64,000 nt of DNA from Peribacillus frigoritolerans (GTDB lineage: Bacteria > Bacillota > Bacilli > Bacillales > DSM-1321). Under the pieces are notes generated by a model. That model searched no databases. It worked only from the letters and a program-made list of their open reading frames with translations, and was not told the origin of the DNA. This document shows positions 46,679-58,025 of the stretch, piece after piece. The stretch spans positions 310,001 to 374,000 of the forward strand of contig JAUPFL010000002.1 of the NCBI GenBank assembly GCA_030562215.1, read 5' to 3'. The translations under genes and the position numbers were made by a program. Numbering within the stretch: the first letter of the stretch is position 1; each line of letters begins with the position of its first letter.

Positions 46679-47911
46679 ATGAAAGAAGTTATTGCAGTAA
46701 AAGAAATTACTAGGTTTAAAACCCGGACGGAGGAATTTAGTCCGTACGCTTGGTGTAAAAGGATGTTAGAAAATGACCCCGTGAGTTATCACGAAGGAAC
46801 GGATACGTGGAATGTTTTTAAATATGAAGATGTGAAGCGGGTTCTCAGTGATTATAAACATTTTTCGAGTGTTCGTAATCGGACTACGATATCGGTTGGA
46901 ACGGATAGTGATGAAGGTTCTGTGCCTGAAAAGATCCAAATCACTGAATCGGATCCGCCTGAGCATAGAAAACGCCGTTCATTGCTGGCCGCTGCATTTA
47001 CACCTAGAAGTCTTCAAAACTGGGAACCTCGCATTCAGGAAATTGCAGATGAATTGATTGGGGAAATGGATGAGGAAACGGAAATCGATATTGTGGAATC
47101 ATTGGCGAGTCCGCTTCCGATCATTGTCATGGCGGATTTGATGGGCGTTCCCTCGAAAGATCGTTTATTGTTTAAGAAGTGGGTGGATACCTTATTCCTC
47201 CCTTTTGATAGAGAAAAGCAAGAAGAAGTAGATAAATTGAAGCAAGTGGCAGCAAAAGAGTACTATCAGTATTTGTATCCGATTGTTGTGCAAAAACGAT
47301 TGAACCCGGCGGATGATATCATCTCAGATCTATTGAAGTCTGAAGTGGATGGGGAAATGTTTACGGATGATGAGGTTGTCCGGACGACCATGCTGATTTT
47401 AGGGGCAGGAGTCGAGACAACAAGTCATTTATTGGCCAATAGCTTTTATTCCCTGCTATATGATGACAAAGAAGTTTATCAAGAGTTACATGAAAACCTG
47501 GATTTAGTTCCGCAGGCGGTCGAAGAAATGCTCCGTTTCCGATTCAATCTTATTAAATTGGATCGCACCGTAAAGGAAGATAACGATCTATTGGGAGTGG
47601 AATTGAAAGAAGGGGATAACGTGGTTGTTTGGATGAGTGCAGCCAATTTGGACGAAGAGATGTTTGAAGACGCCTTCACCCTTAATATCCACCGCCCTAA
47701 TAATAAGAAACATCTAACCTTTGGAAATGGCCCCCATTTCTGCCTGGGAGCGCCGCTAGCCAGGCTGGAAGCAAAGATTGCGCTTACTGCATTCCTGAAG
47801 AAATTCAAGCATATTGAAGCGGTGCCATCGTTCCAGTTAGAAGAGAATCTTACCGATTCAGCGACCGGGCAAACTTTGACATCACTGCCGCTTAAGGCAA
47901 GCCGTATTTAA
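46679..47911 (+). CDS. cytochrome P450
   Basis: 410 residues, intact. Soluble bacterial P450 of the CYP107/YjiB kind. I-helix LGAGVETTSHLL near residue 240, ExxR in EEMLRFR near residue 285, heme-binding loop FGNGPHFCLGAPLARLE with the axial Cys near residue 349. Early SDPPEHRKRRSLLAAAFTPR (helix C with heme-contacting His and Arg) is present. ATG 46679 has GGGAGGAG 10 bases ahead. No redox partner gene nearby. Substrate unknown. Confidence 0.9.
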   Translation: MKEVIAVKEITRFKTRTEEFSPYAWCKRMLENDPVSYHEGTDTWNVFKYEDVKRVLSDYKHFSSVRNRTTISVGTDSDEGSVPEKIQITESDPPEHRKRRSLLAAAFTPRSLQNWEPRIQEIADELIGEMDEETEIDIVESLASPLPIIVMADLMGVPSKDRLLFKKWVDTLFLPFDREKQEEVDKLKQVAAKEYYQYLYPIVVQKRLNPADDIISDLLKSEVDGEMFTDDEVVRTTMLILGAGVETTSHLLANSFYSLLYDDKEVYQELHENLDLVPQAVEEMLRFRFNLIKLDRTVKEDNDLLGVELKEGDNVVVWMSAANLDEEMFEDAFTLNIHRPNNKKHLTFGNGPHFCLGAPLARLEAKIALTAFLKKFKHIEAVPSFQLEENLTDSATGQTLTSLPLKASRI

Positions 47912-47914
47912 AAA

Positions 47915-47958
47915 GAAAAAACCTTGTGCACTAACCTGCATAAGGTTTTTTTCTTTTT
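47915..47958 (+). terminator. terminator after the P450 gene
   Basis: AAAAACCTT / AAGGTTTTTTT stem with an 18-base loop and T-rich tail. The remaining 240 bases to the next gene hold nothing recognisable. Confidence 0.75.
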
Positions 47959-48202
47959 AGTAGGGACGAATATGTTCCTGCACTCCTTGAAACGTTCGAA
48001 AGGAAATCTTATAGTAACCTGAAGTTGAGGTGACAATGACGAATAGAGTAGTATGGTAAAGTAGAAAATTTTTGTGCCCAGGCATGTTCCCCGGATTAGG
48101 TTGGCGGGCGATGAAGCAATTACACCCACCATGCAATGAAGAAGATATGATAAAATAGAAATTTCCAGATGAAACAGTTTTAATCAGTGAAAGGATGTTA
48201 TT

Positions 48203-48852
48203 ATGAAATTAAAGCAGCAATTAACCATTGCCTTTATAATAAGTGTACTTTCTTTAATCGGGTTCAGTTTCATGGCATTTACCATAAGTGCAAATGAATA
48301 CCTGAAATTTGATGAAGATGTGATTTCCTTGGTGCAGGGATGGGAGTCCCCTCTGCTGACGGACATCATGAAGTTCTTTACTTACATAGGTTCAACCGCT
48401 TCCCTGATCGTCCTTTCCTTGGTCATTTTGTTTTTCCTATATAGGGTTTTGAAGCATCGTTTGGAACTAGTCTTATTCACTGCAGTCATGGTGGGTTCAC
48501 CTCTTCTCAATTTGATGGTTAAGCTATTCTTTCAACGCGCCCGACCCGATTTACATCGACTCATCGATATAGGGGGATACAGTTTCCTAGTGGACATGCC
48601 ATGAATGCATTTTCTTTATACGGTATTCTTACATTTCTGCTATGGCGTCACATTACGGCCAGGTGGGCAAGGATCCTATTGATTCTTTTCAGCATGATGA
48701 TGATCCTCTCCATAGGTATTAGCCGAATATACTTGGGGGTCCATTATCCTAGTGATATCATTGCCGGATATTTGGCGGGCGGTTGTTGGATTGCGATTTC
48801 CATCTGGTTTTTCCAAAGGTATCAAGACCGGCGGAAGAACAAAGATCGTTAA
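48203..48852 (+). CDS. PAP2-family phosphatase (undecaprenyl-diphosphatase-like), frameshifted
   Basis: About 216 residues after repair. Six membrane helices with all three PAP2 signatures: KLFFQRARPDLHRL (C1), YSFPSGHAMNA (C2, catalytic His) and SRIYLGVHYPSDIIAG (C3). A run of three T near 48590 is one short; without it C2 is split. Typical of B. subtilis YodM/BcrC-like enzymes that dephosphorylate undecaprenyl pyrophosphate, the cell-wall lipid carrier; substrate inferred. The DedA gene follows by 84 bases. Confidence 0.85.
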
Positions 48853-48935
48853 TAAAGGGAGCAAGGTTATTGCAAGATAAGCAGCCGGCAGGTAACAAGC
48901 CAGCTGTTGATTCAAGAAAGTTAGGAGCGTATTAA

Positions 48936-49547
48936 ATGGAAAACTGGATTACGGAATTCATGAATGATTTTGGGTATATGGGAATCTTTCTATTAATAGC
49001 ATTGGAAAATATTTTCCCGCCGATCCCGTCTGAGGTCATTCTTACTTTTGGCGGTTACATGACGACAAAAGCGGATATGACGGTTATCGGCGTCGTGATT
49101 GCTGCGACTATAGGGTCAGTGGCAGGAGCAGTCGTCCTTTATGGAATTGGTTTACTTCTTGATGTGAAGGTCATTGAAAAGTTCGTGGAAAGATGGGGCC
49201 ATATTCTTCGGTTAACGGTATCGGACGTTCATAAGGCAAACTCATGGTTTGACAAATACGGGTCATGGACCGTGTTTTTCTGTAGGCTGGTTCCGCTGAT
49301 CAGAAGCTTGATCTCGATTCCAGCAGGGATGTCCCATATGAGCTTTTGGCTCTTCCTCCTTTACACAACATCCGGAACATTAATTTGGAACATCATCTTG
49401 GTGAATATCGGGGCAGCTGTTGGCTCTTCGTGGGAAGATATTGTAGGGTACATGGACATTTATTCAAACATCGTATATGCGATACTGGCCTTGCTATTGA
49501 TCGCTTTCGTTGTTTTGATTTTTAGAAGGAATAAAGGCAAAGTATAA
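48936..49547 (+). CDS. DedA-family membrane protein
   Basis: 203 residues, intact. SNARE-associated/DedA domain: IALENIFPPIPSEVILTFGGYM near residue 25, RLVPLIRSLISIPAGMSHMSFW near residue 115 with the conserved R and proline pairs. Members such as UptA flip undecaprenyl phosphate back across the membrane or take part in lipid trafficking. The PAP2 neighbour would make the same lipid, which suggests a joint role, as inference. Confidence 0.87.
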   Translation: MENWITEFMNDFGYMGIFLLIALENIFPPIPSEVILTFGGYMTTKADMTVIGVVIAATIGSVAGAVVLYGIGLLLDVKVIEKFVERWGHILRLTVSDVHKANSWFDKYGSWTVFFCRLVPLIRSLISIPAGMSHMSFWLFLLYTTSGTLIWNIILVNIGAAVGSSWEDIVGYMDIYSNIVYAILALLLIAFVVLIFRRNKGKV

Positions 49548-49608
49548 TCTCAGTTTAGTTGATTGGGAAGTTATCACCGGCACTTCAATCCCTAACCGAA
49601 TATGACCT

Positions 49609-49640
49609 TTAAAGGCTGTCATTGCGACAGCCTTTTTCTT
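49609..49640 (+). terminator. terminator after DedA
   Basis: AAAGGCTGTC-ATTGC-GACAGCCTTT followed by TT. Confidence 0.85.
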
Positions 49641-49725
49641 ATTGGAGGAAGAAGGATGAGCCTAGAATAAAGGGGAGTGCTTTGGACAAAATGAGTGAAA
49701 CGAAAAAGGAATGAGGTTCGGTGCT

Positions 49726-51362
49726 ATGGCTTCTTTTTTCAAACAAAAGAGACAAGTGAAGCAACGTGAAAAGAAAAAGGAAGATGAAAGTCAATCCAAA
49801 AGCAAAACGCCTGATTATATTGAAAGTTCCCTTTCTGCCAATCTGGAAATCGTGAAGAAAAAGACGGGAAAAAGTCCCGACATCATTATCCGAACGTTGA
49901 AAATCGGGCAAAACCCGGAGATAAAAACAACTATTTTGTATGTGCAGGGTCTGATTGATAATCCTAGCGTTACGGACTTTATAATTGAATCAATCATGAA
50001 AAATCCTCACCTGTCAAAAAACATACTTCCACTGGAAGCATTGGAAATTATCTCTGAGGACGTAGTTTCCCTCGGTGGCGTAGAACGGGTCACGGACTGG
50101 GAAAAGCTATTTTTGACATTATTATCAGGGGACAGCATCATTTTTGTTGATGGAGTAAACGTCGCCCTGGTTGCCAGTACAAGAGGAGGAGAGAAGCGCT
50201 CGATTCAGGAGCCAAGCACGCATTTGACTGTCCGGGGATCTAGGGAAGGGTTTACGGAATCGAATGGAACGAACATCGCCATGTTACGCCGGATCATCAA
50301 TACCCCGGATTTATGGATAGAGTCGATGAAAATAGGCACGGTGACAAAAACGGACGTATCCATCATGTATATAAATGGGATCGTTAAGGAAGGGATCGTC
50401 GAGGAGGTCAAGAAGCGCTTAAATCGAATTAACATCGATAGCATTCTTGAATCAGGATATATTGAACAATTGATAGAAGACCAGGTCATGACCCCATTCC
50501 CAACCCTTAACCATACAGAAAGACCGGATATGGTTGCAGGAAATCTTCTGGAAGGAAGAGTGGCGATATTCGTTAATGGAACGCCTTTCGTCTTGGTGGC
50601 CCCGGCAATATTCGTACAGTTTTTCCAATCTGTCGAAGACTACTATAATCGCTTCGACATTGCTTCTGCCACACGTTTTTTACGGATCATCGTTTTCATT
50701 ATTTCTATAGTCGGACCGGCTGTCTATGTTGCGGCCACGACTTTTCATCAGGAAATGATTCCAACGAAGCTGCTGGTCATTGTAGCAGCCCAAAGGGAAA
50801 CGGTTCCTTTGCCTGCCGTCGTTGAAGCGCTTCTCATGGAAATGACCTTTGAAATATTAAGGGAAGCAAGTCTTAGGATGCCAAAGGCTGTCGGTTCGAC
50901 CATGTCCATTGTCGGGGCATTGGTCATTGGGCAGGCGGCCGTCCAGGCTGGTATCGTATCACCGGCAATGGTCATCATCGTCTCGATCACGGCGATTGCC
51001 AGTTTTGCAACCCCTTCTTATGCCATAGCGATTTCTGCCCGCATTGTGCGGTTCGGATTCATCATTTGTGCCGGCACCTTAGGTTTTTATGGGATGATTT
51101 TAGCCTTTATCATCCTTATTGTCCATTTATGCAGCCTGCGTTCACTTGGAGTTCCTTATATGACACCGCTCGCCCCTCTGAATCCGAAAGGGTTGGGCGA
51201 CACATTCTTCAGAAGACCTATATGGGCATTCAAGGAAAGGCCGCAATTTTTGACCAATGAAAATAATCTGATCAGGGAAGGCGATAATCAAAGACCGCTG
51301 CCTCCTGAATCGCGTGGAATGAAAACTTCTGACGGGAAAAAGGTGAAGGCAATGAATCGTAA
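49726..51362 (+). CDS. gerKA: spore germination protein GerKA, frameshift near its end
   Basis: About 545 residues after repair. GerA-family A subunit of the germinant receptor: long hydrophilic head (DYIESSLSANLEIVKKKTG...) and membrane region with VAIFVNGTPFVLVAPAIFVQFFQSVEDYYNRF, LRMPKAVGSTMSIVGALVIGQAAVQAG and IASFATPSYAIAISARI. The displayed frame reads on into gerKC. Adding one A to the run of five at 51337-51341 gives DGKKGEGNES and a stop at 51360-51362. So it ends 11 bases inside gerKC. ATG 49726 has GAGG 8 bases ahead. Confidence 0.87.
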
Positions 51363-52577
51363 AAGATTAATTCTGCTCTTAATGATGTTGACTGCCGCCA
51401 CATTCACCACAGGCTGCTGGGATAAAACAGAGTTAAACGAAATGGCCATCGTCTCGGCGGTCGGACTCGATAGAAATAAAGAAGGAAAGTTAGTGGGAAC
51501 TTTCCAAACCATTAATCCAGGAAATGTAGCCGGAGCTCTTCAGGGCGGCGGCGGAACGAATCCACCGATTTCCATTTATAGGGCAACCGGAGATAATGTG
51601 CTTGAACTGGATAGCATCGCTTCAACCAAGATTTCACGAGATATGTATTTTGCCCATGCAAACCTGATTGTCATAGGTGAGGAATTAGCAAGAGAAGAAG
51701 GCCTCAACGATATTTTCGATGCGTTTGAGCGCTCACCGGAATTCAGGGCAACTACGAGGCTCGTGATTGCCCGGGGTGTAAAAGCCAAGGATATTGTCGA
51801 AACGTTAACGGCAATCGATAAGGTATCAGCCGAGAAAGTCATTAAGACGATTGAAACCACTGAAAAAACCCAGGGGAAAAGTATTAGCATCAATCTTCAA
51901 GAGGTGATCAAGAATCTGCTTAGTACCGGAAAAGAACCGATAATAAGCGGTTTTACCGTGAGAGGAAACACAGGTAAAGAGGATAAAATGGAGAATACCA
52001 TGTCCTCGGATATTGAGGCAAACCCTAATGCAGCAGGGATAGGTGTTTTCAAAGATGGCAAATTGATTGACTGGCTTGATGGTGATAAGGCAATAGGATC
52101 AATGTGGGTATTGGATAGAATCGAAAATACCAATTTAAACCTTGATTGGGAGGGTAAAAAAGACGCAGTCACCTATTCAGTTATTCGCCAAAAAACCAAC
52201 ATCGGGGCAAAAATGGTAAACGGCAAACCTAAAATATCGGTAAAGGTCCGTGCGGAAGGGGATATCCGGGAAGCGAATGTTCCTTTGAATCTAACCGATG
52301 CGCATGTTCTGATAGATATTGAAAAGAAGTTAGCAAAAGACCTGAAGAAGGAGATGGAAGATGCGATCGTTCGGGCACAAAAAATAAATCCGATATTTTT
52401 GGATTTGGTGAAATCTTGCATGAATCCCATCCTAGAGAGTGGAAGAAGTTGGAACAAAATTGGGACAATGATTCTTTTCCTAAGCTCGAAGTAGATGTAC
52501 AGGCAGAAACTTTCATTCGCCGTACCGGATTACGTAATAAGCCGTTTCTTTCAAATTTAAAAAAGAAAGATCAATAA
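51352..52577 (+). CDS. gerKC: spore germination lipoprotein GerKC, frameshifted
   Basis: About 408 residues after repair. Ger(x)C-family lipoprotein: start MNRKRLILLLMMLTAATFTTGCW has a lipobox TTGC, then DKTELNEMAIVSAVGLD, the conserved YFAHANLIVIGEELA and HIDIEKK-type C-terminus. ATG 51352 has AAGGTGAAGG just ahead. The break is at a run of five T near 52392-52396; repaired, the tail reads FGFGEILHESHPREWKK ... FIRRTGLRNK, as normal for this family. Outer-surface subunit of the receptor in the spore inner membrane. Confidence 0.87.
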
Positions 52578-52598
52578 TGGAAAGGAAGTGGCATCCTC

Positions 52599-53736
52599 AT
52601 GGAAAAGGCAAATATCAGCGGCTACCAGCTGTTCGTCCTTATTTTCCTGTTTGAAATGGGCAGTGCACTTTTGGTTCCGCTTGCAGGTGAAGCCAAGCAG
52701 GCTGCCTGGCTGGTCATCCTTATTGCAATGATAGGCGGATTTTTATTATTTTTGATTTATTATGGCCTTTCTCATTACTACCCTGATCAGCTGTTAACGG
52801 AATTTGTACAAACTATATTGGGGAAATTTCTAGGAAGGATCATAGCTTTTCTATACATCCTTTATTTCACCTATCTTGCTGCAAGGGTGCTGAGGGATTT
52901 CGGAGAAACACTGCTTACTTTTGCCTATCCTCATGTTCCGTTATTTGTTGCGAACGCTGCATTCATTTTAGCCGTGGTGTATACGGTCCGTAAAGGGATA
53001 GAAGTATTGACGAGGACGGGGAACTATTCTTTATCCTGGAGAATTTACTTTTAATGACCTTCTTTCTTTTGATAGTCGCTTCAGGCATGATTCATTTAAA
53101 CAACTTAAAACCCATTTTTGAAATCAGCGGAGCAGCGATGGTCAAAATGGGTTTGACTAAAACGATATTCTTTCCATTTGGCGAAATCATTGTCTTTTTA
53201 ATGATTTTTCCTTATTTGAACGAACCTAAGCGATTAAAAAAATTGGGTTAAGTAGCATGGCGGCAGCTGGTATTTTTCTCGCGATAATTATGGCTGTGAA
53301 TATTGCTGTACTTGGGGTGGACCTAACGACACGTTCGCAATACCCTCTTCTTACCCTCATTCAGTCCATAGAGGTCGCAGGCTTTCTCGAACGTCTCGAT
53401 GTGTACTTCTTGTTTTTGTTGATGATTGGCGGGTTCATCAAGATAAGTGTATTTACTTATGTGGTGGTAACGGGTACGGCGAATGTTTTCAATGTTAAAC
53501 AGCCCTCCAGACTTGCATACCCTGTTGGCTTTGTCATTTTACTGATTTCCATCATAATAGCAAGCAGCTATACGGAACATATCCATGAAGGGCTAGGAGC
53601 CGTACCGATATACATCCACCTCCCATTTCAGGTGATCATTCCATTGCTTCTCTTGATCATTGCCTTTTTTAAGAATCGAAAAAAGAAAGGCCAGCACCAA
53701 AATAAGTTCCTGAAAGGTGGAGTTCATCAAAAATGA
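52599..53736 (+). CDS. gerKB: spore germination protein GerKB, two frameshifts
   Basis: About 379 residues after repair. GerB/APC-type membrane subunit that probably binds the germinant: start ISGYQLFVLIFLFEMGSALLVPLAGEAKQAAWLV, then ARVLRDFGETLLTFAYP near residue 95, and ten or so membrane helices. Breaks are near 53018-53021 (four G; RTGELFFILEN) and 53237-53242 (six A; KRLKKIGLSSMAAAG). Follows gerKC by 21 bases. Order KA-KC-KB equals that of B. subtilis gerK. Confidence 0.85.
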
Positions 53737-53981
53737 AATTCTTCGGTATTACGCTTTTGATTCTGATCCCTTTAGTGGTCATATCATTAGGTATGGATAT
53801 TCTATTGGGATTTGATTTGGATAATTCAATCAAACATGCTTTTAACCCTTTTTTGGTGAAGGACCCCGCTGAACTTATCCTTTTCATCATTCTTCTTGTA
53901 CTGCTTGTGTTCAGCTTCTTTTATCGTAAAAAAGAAAGGCAACGCGAAAGGACAACAATGATGTTGCATATTCCCGGCTGA
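53733..53981 (+). CDS. small membrane protein linked to gerKB
   Basis: 82 residues with two membrane segments (ITLLILIPLVVISLGMDILLGF and LILFIILLVLLVFSFFY). The ATG overlaps the gerKB stop (ATGA), so it is translationally coupled and should be a forespore gene. It ends before a terminator. No family recognised, but similar small genes accompany some ger operons; possibly like GerD-unrelated accessory subunits. Function unknown. Confidence 0.6.
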   Translation: MKFFGITLLILIPLVVISLGMDILLGFDLDNSIKHAFNPFLVKDPAELILFIILLVLLVFSFFYRKKERQRERTTMMLHIPG

Positions 53982-53991
53982 AACAGAGATG

Positions 53992-54019
53992 AACTCCGAA
54001 TGGGGAGTTTGTCTTTTTG
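53992..54019 (+). terminator. terminator of the gerK operon
   Basis: AACTCC-GAATG-GGGAGTT followed by TGTCTTTTT. Confidence 0.75.
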
Positions 54020-54129
54020 CTTTTTACAACCCCTGTAATCCCATTTCATAGTATGATGATAAAATGAGCTTATTTTTCAGCGGAATGTAAAATCACTCAA
54101 CAAAAAAACCCCTGGAGGAGGACGGCAAT

Positions 54130-57100
54130 TTGGATATCAAATTGAATCAAAAAATCATAAAGGACATGTGCGGGGCCGTCTCCTTCAAAAGAGGGGAAGC
54201 TTTTCATCGTGCCAATAAAGTGACATTTGAAAGCTACAGTCATGATGGTTGTGAAGCATCTGTTAAAGGAAAGGAAGACTTCCATGTCACGATTGAAGTG
54301 GATGCAGTCGGCGGATTTCAGGCGAAATGCAGCTGTCCTGCCCTAGCTTCCTTCCATAGGGATTGCCAGCATATTGCAGCCGTCCTGCTATCGGTTTACG
54401 ACCATCAGCGGGATGGAACGATTCCTGAAGGTCTACATGCAACCGGTTCTGATTCTACAGCCAATAAGAAGTTGTCAGATGGCTTGATGACCCTTTTCAA
54501 TAATCAGCCTGTACGCAAAAGCGGACATCAGCGCCACTTTGAAAAAAGAAAGATACTTGAAGCGGAATTTACATGTAAACCAGTATGGATGGGAACGGAA
54601 CAATATATGTTAGGACTGGAAATGAAAATCGGTTCTTTCAATGTGTCGAATGTCAGGGATTTCCTGAAGCGAGTTAAAGAAGCAAAGCCTGCCCAAGTGT
54701 CCCCTTCATTTATATATGACCCGGTGCTGCATTGTTTTCAGAATGAAATTGATTTCGTGCTTAAGGAGCTCATTACAGTTATATCGGATGAAAAAGTCTA
54801 TGTTGACGCCATGACGGATAAATCTGAATATACATTGGACGATCACTTATTACTTTTGCCTCCATCTTCTTTTCGAAGGCTTGTCCCCCTCCTTGAAGCA
54901 GCGCCAGTGGTGAAGCTTGCTTATGGCGGCCTCACATTCAATGGCTTCCGTGTATCAAACGGACCGCTTCCTTTACAGTTTGACTTTACCGAAAGCGAGG
55001 TCAAAGGTTATCGACTGAATATTAAAAGGCTGCACGAGATGATCGTCATGAATGCATACACATTGGTCCTATTTGAGGGGAAATTGGTTCAGCTCGAAAA
55101 TGGGGATTTCCAACGCCTTTCAGAGTTAAAGCAAATGATGGAGGATTCCGGGATGAATCAAATTCCAATCCATCATGACCAGCTGGAATTATTCCTGGAC
55201 AAAGTGGTGCCAGGTTTGAAAAGACTCGGTGAAGTCCATATAGCAAGGTCCATCACCGAATTGTTTTTGAAGACCCCGCTGGTTGCAAAGCTATACTTGG
55301 ATCGAGTGAAAAACAGGCTGCTTGCTGGGCTGGAATTCCATTATGAAAATATCGTGATCAACCCTTTGGAAAAACAGGAATTCAAGGTTATAAGGGATAT
55401 TGAGAAGGAGGCGGAGATACTAAAGCTGATGGAGAATAGCCAGTTTGCCAAGACGGACGGCGGCTATTTCTTGCATAATGAAGAGCTGGAGTATGAGTTT
55501 TTGTACCACATCGTCCCGAAACTCCAAAAGTTTGTACAAATCTATGCCACGACCGCTGTAAGAAACCGAATTTCCCGTGGGAATGCTGCACCGCGCATTA
55601 AGGTGAAAATAAAAAAGAGCGTACTAATTGGCTCGAATTCAAATTTGAAATGGATAATATCCCAGATAAACAAATACGTGAGGTCTTAGCCGCGCTTGAA
55701 GAAAAAGGAAATACTACCGTTTAAGGAATGGATCGCTGCTTTCCTTGAAACAAGGGAATACGAGGAAATCAATCGTTTTCTGAATGCACTGCCAGTACAG
55801 GAAGTAGACCTTGAAAGCACGCTGAACATGCCAATCGTAAAAGGGCTCCAGCTTCTTGATTCCGTTAATGACAGCCAGACATTCACAATGGAAGAATCAT
55901 TCCGGAATTTTTTGGATAACATCAGGAATCCGGGGGCCTTGGAGTTCGTGGTGCCAAATAGTCTGGACCCGATCTTGCGCGATTATCAAAAAAACGGCTA
56001 CAAATGGATGAAAATGCTTGCCCAATACGGTTTTGGCGGGATTCTTGCTGATGATATGGGTCTGGGGAAAACACTGCAAAGCATCACGTTCATTTTATCC
56101 GAGCTTCCTGACATCCGTAAGAAAAGGGTTCCGGCGCTTATTGTCTGCCCATCATCATTGACCTACAATTGGCTGAGTGAATTCACTAAATTCGCCCCTG
56201 ATATACAAGCCGTCGTCGTGGATGGAGACAAGACGGAAAGGTCGAAGCTGCTTAAAGAAGTGAAGGACGTGGATGTAGTGATCACCTCTTATCCATTGCT
56301 TCGGAAAGACATCAAGTCGTTTGAAAAAGAGGACTTCCATACGGTGTTTTTCGATGAGGCACAGGCCTTTAAGAACCCGGGGACACAAACGGCACGAGCG
56401 GCCAAGAAGATAAAAGCGGCACATCGCTTCGCGTTGACTGGTACGCCCATCGAGAATTCACTAGAAGAGCTGTGGTCCCTTTTCCACGTCGTATTCCCTG
56501 AACTATTCATGGGGCTAAAGGAGTATAGCAACCTCTCAAGGAAGCAGATATCCCGCAGGATCCGTCCATTTTTGCTGCGGAGAATGAAAGAAGACGTACT
56601 AGCGGAATTACCGGAAAAATCGAGTCGCTGGAATCGATGGAACTGCTTCCCGATCAGAAGAAACTATACGGCGCCTATCTGGCCAAGCTGCGGCATGATA
56701 CGCTGAAACACCTGGACAAGGACACCCTCCGCAAAACCGGATCAGGATCCTTGCAGGCTTGACCCGGCTTCGGCAAATATGCTGTCACCCGGCCTTGTTT
56801 GTGGACGGATATAAAGGAAGTTCAGCAAAATTTGAACAACTGATGCAAATTGTCGAGGATTCGAAGCATTCTGGAAGACGGGTGCTGATTTTCTCGCAAT
56901 TTACAAAAATGCTTACAATTATCGGCAGGGATTTGGCCATGAAAGGACAACCGTTTTTCTACCTGGATGGACAAACCCCATCAAAGGAACGTGTGGAAAT
57001 CTGCAATCGGTTTAATGCAGGAGAACGGGATATATTCCTCATTTCGTTGAAAGCGGGCGGTACGGGTCTCAATCTGACGGGTGCCGATACAGTCATTCTA

Positions 57101-57334
57101 TATGACCTTTGGTGGAATCCGGCAGTTGAAGAACAAGCTGCGGACCGTGCCCACCGGATGGGGCAGAAAAATGAGGTTCAAGTCATCAAACTTATTGCCC
57201 GTGGGACGATCGAAGAAAAAATGAATGAACTCCAAGAGAAAAAGAGACATCTCATTGAAGAAATCATCGACCCTGGAGACAAGTCGCCATCTGCACTTAC
57301 AGAAGAGGATATCAGGGAAATCCTGATGATATAA
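54130..57334 (+). CDS. ywqA: SWIM zinc finger/SNF2-family helicase (YwqA-like), five frameshifts
   Basis: About 1069 residues after repair. N-terminal SWIM zinc finger (CSCPALASFHRDCQHIAAV, CxCx(n)CxH, near residue 64), a long middle region, then the SNF2 ATPase: ILADDMGLGKTLQ (motif I), FFDEAQAFKNP (DEAH-type motif II), LTGTPIEN (III), and C-terminal half with LKAGGTGLNLTGADTVI and QAADRAHRMGQ (motifs V and VI). Breaks near 55610-55615, 55707-55711, 55752, 56622-56626 and 56731-56734, each repaired by one base. TTG start with GGAGGAGG ahead. Probable DNA-remodelling ATPase; role in Bacillus unclear. Confidence 0.85.
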
Positions 57335-57369
57335 GGGTTCAGCCGAAGGTGATAAATTAATGGTTCATG

Positions 57370-57403
57370 GAGCATTCCTTTGAAGTGAGGAATGCTTTTT
57401 TTA
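57370..57403 (+). terminator. terminator after the SNF2 gene
   Basis: AGCATTCCT-TTGAAGTG-AGGAATGCT followed by six T. Confidence 0.88.
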
Positions 57404-57532
57404 TTTTAAAAAAGAATAGGATATTTCGGTAACAATAATAATATAATAAAAAACAACAATGTTTTATTGTAAAACGATAAAACCTGTGTTAAATTAAAAT
57501 TAAATGGACAATAAATAAGTGAGGTGCTTTTT

Positions 57533-58015
57533 ATGAAACTAGGAACAACACTCTTTTTAAAGATAGCTGTTATTTTTATTGGAATTCCAGTTCTTGCTTT
57601 GTGCATCTTCTTGGTGCCTGAGATAGCGAATTTTGCAGCAGAATTATATCCGGATATGGCGTATTTGAAATATCTCGTTTTAATCGATATGTATGCATCG
57701 GCGATACCTTTTTACTTTGCTCTATATCAAGCCTTTAAACTTTTAAGCTATATTGACAAGAACAAAGCTTTCTCGGAATTATCTGTAAGAGCTTTAAAGA
57801 CTATAAAAAATTGTGCAATCACAATAAGTAGCTTGTATGTTGCAGGCATGCCGCTCTTTTATCTCATGGCGGAAATGGACGACGCCCCAGGTATCATATT
57901 AATCGGAATGGTCGTTATTTTTGCTTCAATGGTGATTGCAGTCTTTGCTGCTGTTCTTCAAAGGCTTTTACAAGAAGCCATCGATATAAAATCAGAAAAT
58001 GACTTAATAGTCTGA
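57533..58015 (+). CDS. DUF2975 membrane protein
   Basis: 160 residues, four membrane helices. Opening KIAVIFIGIPVLALCIFLVPEI, middle YASAIPFYFALYQAFKLLSYIDKNKAFSELSVRALKTIKNCA, and a final helix then LQRLLQEAIDIKSENDLIV. This layout and the DUF2975 name fit B. subtilis YoaS/YozG-like pairs. ATG 57533 has GAGGTG 7 bases upstream. The regulator gene follows by 10 bases; the two are usually paired. Confidence 0.8.
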   Translation: MKLGTTLFLKIAVIFIGIPVLALCIFLVPEIANFAAELYPDMAYLKYLVLIDMYASAIPFYFALYQAFKLLSYIDKNKAFSELSVRALKTIKNCAITISSLYVAGMPLFYLMAEMDDAPGIILIGMVVIFASMVIAVFAAVLQRLLQEAIDIKSENDLIV

Positions 58016-58025
58016 GGTGAATAAC

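Noticed and set aside
49726..52494. A genuine GerKA-GerKC fusion protein
   Set aside because: One homopolymer base explains it, the second half has its own signal peptide and start, and the window has many similar errors.
12468..57334. Many genes as true pseudogenes
   Set aside because: All breaks sit at short homopolymers, single-base repair restores full domains, and gene order is intact.
54130..57334. Part of a helicase-based defence system
   Set aside because: The SNF2 protein is flanked by spore germination and housekeeping genes; no nuclease or methylase nearby.
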